NCBI GenBank assembly: GCA_902578545.1
Contig: CACHDI010000003.1
Location: 62,001 to 126,000, forward strand
Source: an uncultured Alphaproteobacteria bacterium
GTDB lineage: Bacteria; Pseudomonadota; Alphaproteobacteria; Rhodobacterales; Rhodobacteraceae
DNA: 64,000 nucleotides
Direction: 5' to 3'
Below, piece after piece: positions 9,001 through 15,434 of the stretch. Both the position numbers and the translations under genes were made by a program. Position 1 is the stretch's first letter, and every line of letters starts with the position of its first letter. The notes under the pieces are model-generated. The model was not told the DNA's origin and made no database searches. It worked only from the letters and a program-made list of their open reading frames with translations.

Positions 9001-11542
9001 CACCAAAAGTACCTTTCCAATCGGCTGAACCTGCCCATCCGTTTTTCATACCTGGCATAACATTTTGGACAATCGATAGATTAAATGAAAAATCATTAAA
9101 TTGTATTTGCTCGACATTCACTAACAAATCTTTACCAAGGCCTTTAGAACCTGTGTTGGTATCTGAAACGACCGTATAACTTTTACTCTCTACCCACTTT
9201 GAAGAATCATTAACCAAATCACCAAAATTTTGTGAAATAATTGTGGCTAATTCTGAGCTATTTCCTGCATAAGTCTTTACAGTGAAACGAGCATAATCAC
9301 CTTGATAAACTGCTGTATCACCAGAGGGACCACCACCATGGCCATGACCCATATCTCCACCGGGCATAGCTGAGTTGCCACCAGGCATGGAGACATTAGT
9401 CCCTCCTCCACCCATGTCTTGATAATTACCACCCGTACCTCCAGCATCATTAAATCCACCACCCATAGAATCGTTAAAACCTGAACCACCACCCATGGGA
9501 TCATTCATTGGCATTCCAGACCCAACAGGTCCAACATCCATCATGTTCATAAATTCGTCAGGATTAAATGATCCTAGTGCATTAGGATCAGCATCAAGAT
9601 TAAAACCAATCCCCTTTAGATAATCTGTAGAATTAAAATCTTTTTTATTAGATCCACCATCAAAAAAATCATTTCCTTTTCCTAGAATAGCTCTATCAGA
9701 TCCAGCACCACCAGAAACGCGGTCATCACCATCGCCACTATCTATCTCTTCATCGACACCTTCACCTGTAATAGTATCAGCAAAGTCAGTACCCTCAATT
9801 CGACCTCCCCATACATCCTTAAAGAGAGATAATCGCATACCTTTATCATCAAAGAAAATTTCATCTATGTTTACTAAAATGTCAGTACCTAAACCACCAT
9901 TGGCATCACTGACACTATCCGTTACAACAAAATATTCTGTTGGTTTTTGAGACGTACCTGCAGACAAAGCACCAATGGCATTTGCATTCATGTTTAATGA
10001 TGAAATTAATGAATCTATGTATTCCTTATCTGTCTTATCTGTAATTGTATTCCCATCAGCATCTTTTCTAGAATATGAATTTGTATAAGTTAATTTTTCT
10101 ACTGTGAATCGTCTAGCTGCTGCCATATATTCAGCAATATTATCGTTCTCCCAAGGCATAACGCCTTGGCCCCTTGCCTGACCATCGATAAAGTCATTAC
10201 CAGCACCACCTTCAATGATATCTTTAGACCCACTAGTTAAAACACCATCGCCTTTTATAACGTCATTACCCGCTTTACCCTTGATAATTGATTTTCCTGT
10301 ACCACCTATAATAACATCATCAAATTCGGTACCTTTGGAAAATTCCTCTTGGATTGTTTTTCCTGTAGCAAAGTCCTGTGTTGAGAAACTCTCTGTCTCT
10401 GTAACCAGTAACTCTTCACTGTCTGCAAACTCTAAAATCTCAATATCCTCAAGAGTATCCGTACCATCTGTTCCAACGTTATCTGTAACGGTAAATGTCC
10501 CATCACTATTAGAAGTTATAGTGTAGTCCGCTTTCTTTCCTTTGAAGACAGCTCTATCACCCCACTCTTGAACCTTAAGTTGAATAGTATTACCATTTTC
10601 CGTTATTTGTTTTGCCCCGTCACTACCACCTTTGATAGTATCATCACCTTCACCACCTTGAAGACGATCAGCTCCACCACCCCCATCAAGTATGTCATTT
10701 CCAGCACCAGCATTTACAGCATCCCCTTTATCTGAGCCCTTTACTTTGTTAGCATCCGAATTACCAAAAGCGACTGCACCACCGCCACCAGGACCTGCTT
10801 CAAGTATTTCCTCTGTATCACCAGTGATATTTTTAAAAGTGTCACTTAAGGTAATATTCTGACCTTGGTCATTTTGAAATTGCATAAAATCACCAAGAGC
10901 TTCAAAAATACTGTACTCTCCAGAAGTATTATAATTGCCCTGTAATGCAGTGGCACCAGTTTCTACGGCTATAGTTTTTTGAACAAAAATTTCTACCCTT
11001 TCACCACTACTTGTTTTATTAATGAAAACATCTAGTGCTACTTTATTTGAACCCTGTTCAATAGAAGACTTAAACTCATCTACAGCATTTTTAAATTGGG
11101 AATTTGTTATAGAACCTTTTTCCCAACCCGTTCCAATTAAATTAACCTTAGTACTTGTACTTGCACCTGTATTGTTTCCACCGGAATAAGTTTTTGGCAA
11201 ATAAAATGCTGGATCAGAATTTGCAATAAATATAGCTGAAGCATCCCCCTCAGGTGCTTTATAGCCAACTTTCGAAACAATTTCTGTATCCAAAAATAAT
11301 TGTCCAGGCCTATTAGGATTTGTCTGCTCAAAAGCTAAAACCATTTTACCCTTGGCATCTAACATCTCTTGTGTACCTTCGGGCTCAACCATTCTAAGAT
11401 TATCCCACTGGTTACCAATGAATTGGATCGAATTGTTAGTTTTGTTTTGATCCTTAAAATTTGGATTTGGTGCATTTATATTGGTTACAACAAAAAAGTC
11501 TTTGTCACTGGGTTTAAAGAGGGGTCCCATTGGTTCTGACAT
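1..11542 (-). CDS. Giant RTX-type surface protein (partial, C-terminus beyond window)
   Basis: The frame opens at ATG 11542 after an AGGAG ribosome site (8-nt spacing) and stays open to base 1, so at least 3,847 residues are visible and the C-terminus lies outside the window. There is no Sec signal peptide; the N-terminus begins MSEPMGPLFKPSDKDFF. Calcium-binding RTX nonapeptides (for example GNDILDGGGGADRLQGG, about residues 277-304) recur throughout. About twelve times they alternate with a unit built as [S/N]DxAEYxxxxxRF, then a hydrophobic strand, then VxDxLxxxxGGxGTDxLxxIExIxFxD. A Gly/Met/Asn-rich linker lies at about 677-747 and a GHGNQGG tandem repeat near 1650. The C-terminal half holds seven inserted modules of two kinds that resemble phage structural-protein repeats. 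I infer a type I-secreted, calcium-dependent adhesin or S-layer-like giant protein, exported by the TolC/ABC/HlyD system at 17772-22751. Substrate pairing is inferred from proximity only. Confidence 0.85.
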   Translation of the reverse strand, partial: MSEPMGPLFKPSDKDFFVVTNINAPNPNFKDQNKTNNSIQFIGNQWDNLRMVEPEGTQEMLDAKGKMVLAFEQTNPNRPGQLFLDTEIVSKVGYKAPEGDASAIFIANSDPAFYLPKTYSGGNNTGASTSTKVNLIGTGWEKGSITNSQFKNAVDEFKSSIEQGSNKVALDVFINKTSSGERVEIFVQKTIAVETGATALQGNYNTSGEYSIFEALGDFMQFQNDQGQNITLSDTFKNITGDTEEILEAGPGGGGAVAFGNSDANKVKGSDKGDAVNAGAGNDILDGGGGADRLQGGEGDDTIKGGSDGAKQITENGNTIQLKVQEWGDRAVFKGKKADYTITSNSDGTFTVTDNVGTDGTDTLEDIEILEFADSEELLVTETESFSTQDFATGKTIQEEFSKGTEFDDVIIGGTGKSIIKGKAGNDVIKGDGVLTSGSKDIIEGGAGNDFIDGQARGQGVMPWENDNIAEYMAAARRFTVEKLTYTNSYSRKDADGNTITDKTDKEYIDSLISSLNMNANAIGALSAGTSQKPTEYFVVTDSVSDANGGLGTDILVNIDEIFFDDKGMRLSLFKDVWGGRIEGTDFADTITGEGVDEEIDSGDGDDRVSGGAGSDRAILGKGNDFFDGGSNKKDFNSTDYLKGIGFNLDADPNALGSFNPDEFMNMMDVGPVGSGMPMNDPMGGGSGFNDSMGGGFNDAGGTGGNYQDMGGGGTNVSMPGGNSAMPGGDMGHGHGGGPSGDTAVYQGDYARFTVKTYAGNSSELATIISQNFGDLVNDSSKWVESKSYTVVSDTNTGSKGLGKDLLVNVEQIQFNDFSFNLSIVQNVMPGMKNGWAGSADWKGTFGDDVINHNDLDTSGINTSNNEVAPVNDFMDGEAGNDVLIAGIGGDRLVGGVGNDILDGGANGSTGIEWEDSDIAEYNASIDRFTLTKHTFTGKAMVLKDTNGNAVFTITSKKKGTDTLGLVKRNGEDKTAITIKEGDTFYLVSDSLPEKYGGEGTDILLGMEKAQFGFDFDGEVNFQVKYNVDPYMGHTGNGQVMADGTRFDDVIDLRAGKKSSDSGFGGFNDFNDGMDIWDSGFQDAMDANMSMATGVAGFDIWNWSPGKGDSPVSNGSGITSLISAYQGGQPVNGKFDIYKVNTATPEAPSYIFLAYDTVENSVKEEVKEESAGWKIKLEGVTDSTNISVLNAAQADDWKAWQPSSSDQPKAQGETITYDDGFTTQDTFDIYEFKTGEFLAYKVEGQFGYVVDLVVLNADGKTWNNKRPDDQFKFKDDQKGPDTANWQPGPNDQKANLDGNVFPNEVTAIWYKGQGSAPAEEINGKWDIYEYSQGEYYAYNNEYGQLEQKVEWSASDSKYYWVESTNQGYSHSNNTNNNQNSNSRIHDSYIQGGRGNDIILAGQGRDEIEGGFGNDFIDGGSESDFLAGLTNKLATGQLITNPDTGIKKKYDIYSENSNGSGKKWAWDGSQTNPLYFEVQAKPGSTGYEAKQYSEWEMQELEMDRFNSYDRAIYSGSKARYNISEVYLKMEAGRPDLASDGSYQEVSITAYKSLSNAAKSKYTKVVKIKDILPELAGGEGTDYLLNVEEVNFEDGWEQLAVDSWGYSRHVAMELDESWQPSGGFANPLAVNGSVIAVTSIQQMDGPPINPYNQGGGHGNQGGGHGNQGGGQSAWNLYKYTQGGSDVQVTDNGVTKTVYAAVFKKEIDAGVVQNNVEHLVVVDGNNNTITSQSQFKIAQEQAFEGTFRGTIVSDTIGHANNPNKKQSDEIFGKGGDDLVIAGASIDLIKGGSGDDTIWGGTHSGGEHGQFSGDIAFYTGSISRYEVVQNVYVKAASENGAVERDSSGNVALYYTDAAAKEALAFSNGNDDGIGKEQTIGTNGQVSLNGGMVSSGSVAFNVAQAITINSSGNDSGGYFWIDGKGANGQALSAPVKLQGSNGGIATSTDKFKEITSITFKDGNGGSAAAKASAGKVTIGTSYKMALSDLTTNNKFYEAVVVVDSLAKDQGGEGTDVLVGVEGLVFNHSSSDNEGLERQNSQSSDLTKLAVTTASEDFLGYEWVDSVVDNISADGVNLAGGGAVTLSNTGRYLEITRTGSNLQNFTYEITGDIKEDPSPDAQTQNNVTKDFIVDHSGKKAGDYLWTKITNIAVKSGTKNGDIKIGTAGDSYLVQNYRTLYQGTNFDDVIKYDDESTFKSFVGTKFNLNQVTDMGFDGGQGDDIFYGAKSSFSKTPKINDSYAIYSGSVEEYTITPDTTGSTLNFVTVKHKVSDKAGGTGTDTLYDINKAIFGFQSHSEKVVNFLPETKDYKENDPTLQMEIVKGVKVVSTKYDDTVVAADYDKNAKQDIYFEALGSGSSGNEFTGRTDLPTDGADGVILPGFWMRYDIRYNPTNKKFKIVDSLEASLGGTGTTYAKTIDRIKFDERFDIEIGKTFDGTEDSGTADDNLTIYNGNYQYNFAQFSELSKADTGGYSALLSSGGAVANSLVNSNSQQVQNFQWVGGNKASFTISDSDNIAANKTVTVQKGSESAVTFTAKASGASGAQFNTDASASTTATNLAAAINAHSDFTASATGSVVTVAATGGVATTITTGDAARMAISGSLLNQGDLFTIGTVDNFAGKFVTFKSTGDESNTQFVIKGKALNGDAQTDTVTGKAATNVAVSSVAFKTIDSITVIGQQTAGNVNIGTQNSIFMPDSWTTADHDANSNSNSPDVQITPTILWGQSVTTDLKTSLDTIDSDDDDIIQKDEWVVAKGQGNNNPINSAFTYGGSWWNEEYGTYDSSGKFTALENQSTAPASSSLSLEIQFKGMGQSDKLYGSDFFNEKIVGRAGDDFMWGRGEQATDSDRASETGDSVIYYGDMNRYTISNLQTDVNTAGSNSTWDNTGISTSDWTAWLTANNLPSSTAPTYFTVTDSLTKEFGGDGVDTLIDIEKIEFADQTYFLTIRNFERPGYEGVMEKEFLGTSGRDDFSTYSDDSKTGAATVKIKNVAQLADKTVTVQKNAESAITFTAKASGASGDEFNIDSSSVSNTAANLAKAINAKASFTAWSDGDIVYITAGSGKVKANSNDVGKMETAKVKDIKFQFQGETGNDLIVGGVEFQGENVSNIVNIGDRAMYDGKQQNYKISSKELEFNLSGKSKITIQDSANIRADETITIQKNAESAITFTAKASGASGTQFNIHASASTTATNLATAINGHSDFTASATGNVVTIAVTGGGTVTVVSNDEHRLDPTKEVVAWGASDGGPINWDGSSGAPDTADLILAEALFNKFATVSNPRITQVTVEDTRPGSAGDGKDTLYGIEKLSFKEGVMDWKDVLLLPEIFRDHNGKIHFMKGTEFGDLFKGDDNNNDIESMGGDDDIVAGNGADRITPGTGADYIHGGLNNNSGDPNASWFRDEALFHDAPFARTEVSQIKVMVNADTGLMTHTSDDQFIIYNYNGKVAKSEDYSEDVSINTTVNAFNSSTITTTGADNDALTGSTGTNTTGNTNLALNGNGNLGSGKYISITSDGNEAGASISFLVTGKDYQGKDQTETIAGGAANATVKGTKIFSQVTEIKASGDTAGTVIAGTVSNFTWMDALLVTDTLPGTEKGSVGLNVLVDIEAIGFSDDFLDIKPFSDTWEFTDWFTGETIKESFQEGTPFDDTNLQGDNGTDTLSGNAGNDLLSGLAGGDRLIGGKGHDILKGGANGTSGDTWRDLDKAEYNGIEARYKVFTVKVNGSSLTPGSQSIYDVSGKIESDTDITTGGVINLDGYNVVKKTASSSDYASMTTTAYLVVDMLPSNMGGSGNDLLIDVEMVQFKESSIDLGLRIELNNWDNDVTNGYDWVEVKGTDGADDIRNWGTGSYLDTALD
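835..4060 (-). repeat. Phage-structural-like modules, C-terminal part of the giant protein
   Basis: Two kinds of protein repeat sit between RTX units. Type A (about 65-90 aa) has the core VQKxAESAITFTAKASGASG followed by NLAxAINxxxxFTA. It occurs at about 1880-2135, 2335-2620 and 3785-4060. Type B (about 90-100 aa) has the pattern ITSxGNxSGxxFxIxGKDxxGxxQTET, later a VxxITxxGxTAGxxxxG tail. It occurs at about 835-1110 and 3485-3775, with two more diverged copies at about 5050-5375 and 5615-5930. From memory both patterns are common in phage tail and neck proteins. That likeness is recognition by eye, not a search result. Confidence 0.6.
2052..2554. repeat. 29-bp exact direct repeat inside the giant gene
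   Basis: Bases 2052-2080 and 2526-2554 are identical over 29 bp. They encode the same part of two type A modules (the AESAITFTA core). A third module at about 3955-3985 is diverged at the DNA level. The two near copies suggest recent duplication or gene conversion and are a possible site for recombination. Confidence 0.85.
6540..6595. repeat. 21-bp tandem repeat (2.7 copies) in the giant gene
   Basis: Units at 6540-6560 and 6561-6581 are identical, with a 14-base partial third copy at 6582-6595. The unit is a multiple of three and encodes GHGNQGG on the minus strand, a flexible Gly/His/Asn linker. Copy-number change would lengthen or shorten the linker without breaking the frame. Confidence 0.9.
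9300..9510 (-). other. Gly/Met/Asn-rich low-complexity linker in the giant protein
   Basis: About 70 residues (roughly 677-747) are dominated by Gly, with Met, Asn, Asp, Ser and His, in degenerate units such as GGGFND and MPGGN. The segment separates RTX modules and carries a GHGHGG patch. It is probably disordered. The composition is quite different from the flanking beta-rich modules. Confidence 0.7.
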
Positions 11543-11716
11543 TACAAAAGCTCCTGAAAGGTAAATTTTAATTTAATTAAACAAGAAAAAAGAAGGCAAC
11601 GAATTGGTTTTTCACGAATCAATTTTTTAAAATTGTAAATTGATGAAAAAACCATTCTGTCTAAATCCTCCCCTAACCATACGTAAACTACTAATTTCAT
11701 TGATAAAATAAAATCA

Positions 11717-11740
11717 ATTATAAAATTGAATACGTATTCA
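11717..11740 (-). promoter_or_regulatory. Candidate promoter with 14-bp palindrome upstream of the giant gene
   Basis: A perfect TATAAT lies on the minus strand at 11722-11717. Just upstream, bases 11727-11740 form a perfect 14-bp palindrome (TGAATACGTATTCA) that occupies the spacer, where no good -35 hexamer is visible. This is the arrangement expected of a regulator-dependent promoter, but no regulator is identified. The rest of 11543-11778 is AT-rich with one GANTC site at 11616-11620. Confidence 0.4.
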
Positions 11741-11778
11741 CTACTGTATTAAATTATAACATTAAAAATTACTAATAA

Positions 11779-12069
11779 TCAATTAACAGTTTGGTCTTTA
11801 TCCCTATTTTTCACTGTATCTTTATTAGCTTTATTTTCCACTGTATCTTTACTTGCTGACTGTGATCTCTCTGCCAGTCTCTTAATCGTATTATTTAAGA
11901 TATTTGTAATTTTAAGTAAGTTCTGTCCTGTCATGGTTAAATGAAGTACTTCTTCTTCTTTATCATTTTCTACTTTAGATCCCTGCTGAACCCTGGTCAT
12001 AGATAAAGTTACGACTGGACCTTGTACAGAAATATTACCAATACCATCAATATAAAATTCTTTTGTCAT
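11779..12069 (-). CDS. 96-aa protein of unknown function between the two RTX-type genes
   Basis: The start at 12069 follows a strong GGGAGGGG ribosome site. The N-terminal half (FYIDGIGNISVQGPVVTLSM, then a pattern of short strands up to VLHLTMTGQNLL) looks like a small beta-sandwich followed by an amphipathic helix (LLKITNILNNTIKRLAERS). The last 30 residues are a charged tail with near-repeated KDTV units (SKDTVENKANKDTVKNRDKD). It has no signal peptide or membrane segment, so it is likely cytoplasmic. I do not recognise a named family, although short proteins starting FYxDGIxNISxxxxVV seem familiar from alphaproteobacterial surface-protein loci. A chaperone or regulator for the adjacent secreted proteins is a guess from position. 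Confidence 0.75.
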   Translation of the reverse strand: MTKEFYIDGIGNISVQGPVVTLSMTRVQQGSKVENDKEEEVLHLTMTGQNLLKITNILNNTIKRLAERSQSASKDTVENKANKDTVKNRDKDQTVN

Positions 12070-12146
12070 TTATTTCCCCTCCCTTTGATGAAAATAACTT
12101 AATTAATTCAATACCAAGAAACAAGGCTTAAAAATAACAAAATAGC

Positions 12147-12174
12147 AAAAAAAAACCCCTCAAAAAGAGGGGTT
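12147..12174 (-). terminator. Rho-independent terminator of the S-layer-like gene
   Basis: On the minus strand an 8-bp stem (AACCCCTC / GAGGGGTT at 12174-12154) with a 5-nt loop is followed by a run of T (A-run at 12147-12155 on the plus strand). It lies 25 bases after the stop of the gene at 12199. It would limit read-through into the 96-aa gene and the giant gene. Confidence 0.85.
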
Positions 12175-12198
12175 CTTTTATTTAATATTTTTTTTTAA

Positions 12199-15105
12199 TT
12201 ACGCTATAACAACGTAATCGTTAGTATCCATGTTAGCCAAACTACTTACACCAGTTAATTCAACAATAGTAACTACTGAGTCTAAATCGTTTGTAGTAGC
12301 TTTTGTCGCTCCATTATTTGTTGCTACAGCAATGTATGAATTGGTTCCATCAGTGTAAGCAACTAAAAAGGAATCGTCATCTTCTAAGGCGGTTTGGTAA
12401 GCTATTGTATCTGATCCTGCAGTTGCCATTCCAGCAAGCGCTGCTGCATCATTAGCATAAGTTTGAGATAACACAACCAAATCAGCTCCATTGATTGTAC
12501 CACCATCTGTTGTAACTTTAGCAACTACAGCTGCACCAGCTCCAACTGAAGCAGTATTTGTATCGACTAAATCATTAGTGGTGGTCAGACCTTCAAGCAT
12601 TGCAACACTTAACTTAAGAACGTCTGCAGCAGTAGTAGCTGTGCCAAGATCAAAATCTGTGATTTTAGCAACTGCAGCAGTTGTTGCAACTGTATTAGCG
12701 GATTGAAAAATATCATTTCCAGCACCACCAGTCATAGTATCAGCTTTTGCAGTTTCCATTGTAAAAGTTATAGTATCTGCTCCAGCACCACCATTTATAG
12801 TATCGGTTCCAGTTCCAGCCACAATAGTATCATCACCAGCATCACCGTTGAGAGTGTCATCGCCAGCACCACCAGTAATGGCATCAGCACCACCTCCACC
12901 AGAAATAGTATCACCATTTGCACTGGCATCGATAGTATCTTTGTTGGCTGAACCAGTGATAGTAAAAGCTTGAGTGCTTACAAACTTAGCTGGATCAAAT
13001 GCCGTTACATTAATCTCTGTTTCACCAGCTGTTGCTCCTCCGCTGAAAGATAAACCTGAAAGGTCAATAGTAGAAACGTCAACCAACGTAGCTGTACCAG
13101 CTCCATCAATATCCATAACATCAGCAGCGGCATCAGCTGTAATAATGTAGTTTTTACCACTAAGCTGAGACGCTTTAAAAGTAACCTTACCATTTGCAGC
13201 TGAAATGTCGACAACTTCGATATTTGATAATGTTAAGTTAGCATTAGCACTTGCATTTGCGATTGTAATTTTGTCATTTCCAGCACCGCCATCAACCTTC
13301 TGACCTGCAGCAGGAGCGGCAATACTAGTAATTGTATCATCACCAGATCCTAGTACGATGTCTTTGTTACCAGCGCCTAGAGTAATACCTATGGCTCCGG
13401 TTGCACCAGATGCGTCCATCTTTTTGGCAGTAAAAGTTCCAGCAATAGTTGCAGTCTTTGAACCTGTAATATTAACAGTAGTTGCCGTACCACCTCTAAT
13501 ATCTAGAGCTGATTGATTTGCAGTCATATTGAAATTTAAGGTAGCAATATTATCAGAACTAGCAGTTGCATCAATTGTCAAAACACCAGTTTGATCCTGC
13601 CCAGCATTAATGGTTAATGAACCATTAGCATTGTGGGTCGAAAGACCATCGGAAACGTCTAAACCAAAAGCGTTAGCTTGAGCTACTGTAGAATAAGTTA
13701 AAGTAGACCCATCCTTGAATACAGGAACATTTGTACCTGTGGTAGCAGCTTGCAATTCAATAACATCTACATCAATTTTTGAATAATCAGCAGTAGCAGC
13801 AGCAGTTGAAAATTGTACAGTAGATACAGCTGAACCTGTTGTTGAATCTGTAATACCAGTTGTATGGTTCAGAGCTTGTGCACTTGTTGTTTTGTAAGTT
13901 ACACTCTGACTACCAGACATTGTCACACTAAGTGGTTGAGCTCCGGCATCTAAATTATATGTAGCCGCCGCTCCATTACCGCTCAAGGTTAATATTTCAA
14001 CAGGCTGAGCAGCGTCAGAGTCAAAAGTAATGATACCAGCAGCAGTTACACTAGCAGTATCGGTGGCTGAACCAGTACCATCTAAATTAATAGTAGTAGC
14101 CGATGCCGCAGTACCAGTCTTAGCAACAGTTACGCTTGCCGCGGTTGCTATGTTATTAACTGCAACAGTCTGTGCTACTGTGCCCGTGTAGGCGGTTGTT
14201 ACGGAAGAAGTTGAAGCAGAATTTAAATCTACAGTAACAGCACCAGAACCAGTACCACTATTTACACTTACATTCTTACTAGTTGCACCCATTGCAACTG
14301 TCATAGCTCCACCAGTTCCACCATTTATGGTTAGTCCGTCAACACTAGCATCAGTAACAACATAAAGGGCAGAAGCACCAGCATTTAACGTCACATTAGT
14401 TGCGGAAGCAGCAACATGCATAGCTGATTCTGTACCACCAAAAGGACCTGTACTTGGGTTAGTTGCATCAATAGTTGTGGTATCAATGTTAGTTCCCAGA
14501 GTAACCGTCATGTTAGGGCCGATGTTTATAATCTCTGCTGCATTAGGAGCAACAAGAGCATTACCAGTATGATTAACAGTAACATTTGCACCAATGATAT
14601 TACCAAGATTAATATTAGTTTCATTAGCAGTTACATTACTTCCGTAATTATAGTTGATGTTTTCAATACCGGTAACAGTAGCAGGGGCTGTGGCCATCGC
14701 ATTGCCAGCCATTGTAATATTTAAAGTATCAGAGTCAGTTGAAGATGCATCAACTAAAACATCACCAGCACCAAATGTGGTATCAGTAGCACTTATGGTA
14801 TCATTTTCTGTTGTAAATGTTGAAGTAATTACGTCAGCAGTAGTAGCTAAGTCTTTTGACAGGGCTGTAACTGTTGGCGTAGCAGGTGTTGTTGTTGTAG
14901 TAGTAGTAGTAGTTGTGTCATCAGAACTACTGTTACAAGCTGCAAGGGATACCGCTAAAAATCCTAATCCGCCAAAGCGAGCAGCATTCTTTGCCTGTTT
15001 GCTTTCCCATGCCGCTACTATTTTAGCAAGAGCTTTCTTCTTAACCTCTGTGCGGTCGACTGCCTCGTACCCGACGAGATCAGATTTGTTTACGATCATA
15101 TTCAT
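12199..15105 (-). CDS. S-layer-like RTX protein with lipobox (beta-strand repeat protein)
   Basis: A roughly 968-residue Thr/Ala/Gly-rich, beta-strand-repeat protein. I choose ATG 15105 because GGAG lies 9 nt upstream; ATG 15114 is only one base from that site, and 15099 is also possible. The N-terminus has a long charged segment (GYEAVDRTEVKKKALAKI), then a hydrophobic stretch ending in the lipobox LAAC (Cys at about residue 57), a Ser/Asp linker and a run of ten Thr. The body (100-720) is repetitive strands rich in NVTVN, ATTVN and TINLDG patterns. A compact block of RTX nonapeptides (GGAGDDTLNGDAGDDTI and relatives) lies at about 725-785, followed by an acidic C-terminal domain. The RTX block and C-terminus suggest type I export, whereas the lipobox suggests Sec export and lipidation, so the route is unresolved. 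SapC downstream supports an S-layer-like role. GC content is visibly higher than in its neighbours, as expected of a Thr/Ala/Gly-rich protein. Confidence 0.85.
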   Translation of the reverse strand: MNMIVNKSDLVGYEAVDRTEVKKKALAKIVAAWESKQAKNAARFGGLGFLAVSLAACNSSSDDTTTTTTTTTTPATPTVTALSKDLATTADVITSTFTTENDTISATDTTFGAGDVLVDASSTDSDTLNITMAGNAMATAPATVTGIENINYNYGSNVTANETNINLGNIIGANVTVNHTGNALVAPNAAEIINIGPNMTVTLGTNIDTTTIDATNPSTGPFGGTESAMHVAASATNVTLNAGASALYVVTDASVDGLTINGGTGGAMTVAMGATSKNVSVNSGTGSGAVTVDLNSASTSSVTTAYTGTVAQTVAVNNIATAASVTVAKTGTAASATTINLDGTGSATDTASVTAAGIITFDSDAAQPVEILTLSGNGAAATYNLDAGAQPLSVTMSGSQSVTYKTTSAQALNHTTGITDSTTGSAVSTVQFSTAAATADYSKIDVDVIELQAATTGTNVPVFKDGSTLTYSTVAQANAFGLDVSDGLSTHNANGSLTINAGQDQTGVLTIDATASSDNIATLNFNMTANQSALDIRGGTATTVNITGSKTATIAGTFTAKKMDASGATGAIGITLGAGNKDIVLGSGDDTITSIAAPAAGQKVDGGAGNDKITIANASANANLTLSNIEVVDISAANGKVTFKASQLSGKNYIITADAAADVMDIDGAGTATLVDVSTIDLSGLSFSGGATAGETEINVTAFDPAKFVSTQAFTITGSANKDTIDASANGDTISGGGGADAITGGAGDDTLNGDAGDDTIVAGTGTDTINGGAGADTITFTMETAKADTMTGGAGNDIFQSANTVATTAAVAKITDFDLGTATTAADVLKLSVAMLEGLTTTNDLVDTNTASVGAGAAVVAKVTTDGGTINGADLVVLSQTYANDAAALAGMATAGSDTIAYQTALEDDDSFLVAYTDGTNSYIAVATNNGATKATTNDLDSVVTIVELTGVSSLANMDTNDYVVIA
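14887..14916 (-). repeat. Trinucleotide tract encoding ten threonines
   Basis: Ten consecutive Thr codons (ACA/ACT; plus strand tgt and agt triplets) follow the lipobox and SSSDD linker of the S-layer-like protein. The tract is a plausible site for slippage in units of three, changing linker length without frameshift, and Thr-rich linkers are typical O-glycosylation targets. Confidence 0.9.
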
Positions 15106-15114
15106 TTTCACCAT

Positions 15115-15434
15115 CTCCAGGTTGTTTATTTAATTATTCATTCGCGCGATGTTATAGCGTATCAAACATGTTGAACGCAATACATTAATTTGGTTTTTAC
15201 AGAAAGGCTCAATTGGGTGCAACAATTATTTAGATTTTATTTAATAAATTTTGACTTTGGGTAGGGGTGTTTCTTTTAAACAACACTATGGTTTATTTTT
15301 TTTTAATATTAGTTGTCTATTTAGTTCATCATTTATAAAAAAATTTTGCTTATAAGTAAATTTATAAAATATTATTACAAATTATTAAAAAATCCCTTAT
15401 TCTGATATAAGTTTTATAAATTTAATGAATAATA
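15115..15434. other. 320-bp divergent intergenic region, S-layer-like gene / sapC
   Basis: This region separates the divergent S-layer-like gene and sapC. The left part carries the candidate promoter described separately. The remainder is strongly AT-rich with a T10 tract near 15295-15306 and no stable hairpin. A weak -10-like TATAAG lies at about 15407-15412, ahead of sapC. I see no RNA gene or small ORF with a ribosome site. Confidence 0.5.
15151..15180 (-). promoter_or_regulatory. Candidate sigma-70 promoter of the S-layer-like gene
   Basis: The minus strand reads TTGCGT (15180-15175), 18 bases, then TATAAC (15156-15151), giving a 5' leader of about 40 nt before the start at 15105. The -10 is good and the -35 moderate. 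A GCGCGA-containing segment follows. Confidence 0.4.

Noticed and set aside
14654-15133. A 159-aa plus-strand open frame opposite the S-layer-like gene
   Set aside because: It mirrors the Thr/Ala repeats as a Val/Ala/Ser-rich chain, has no ribosome site or domain, and lies fully antisense to a convincing gene.
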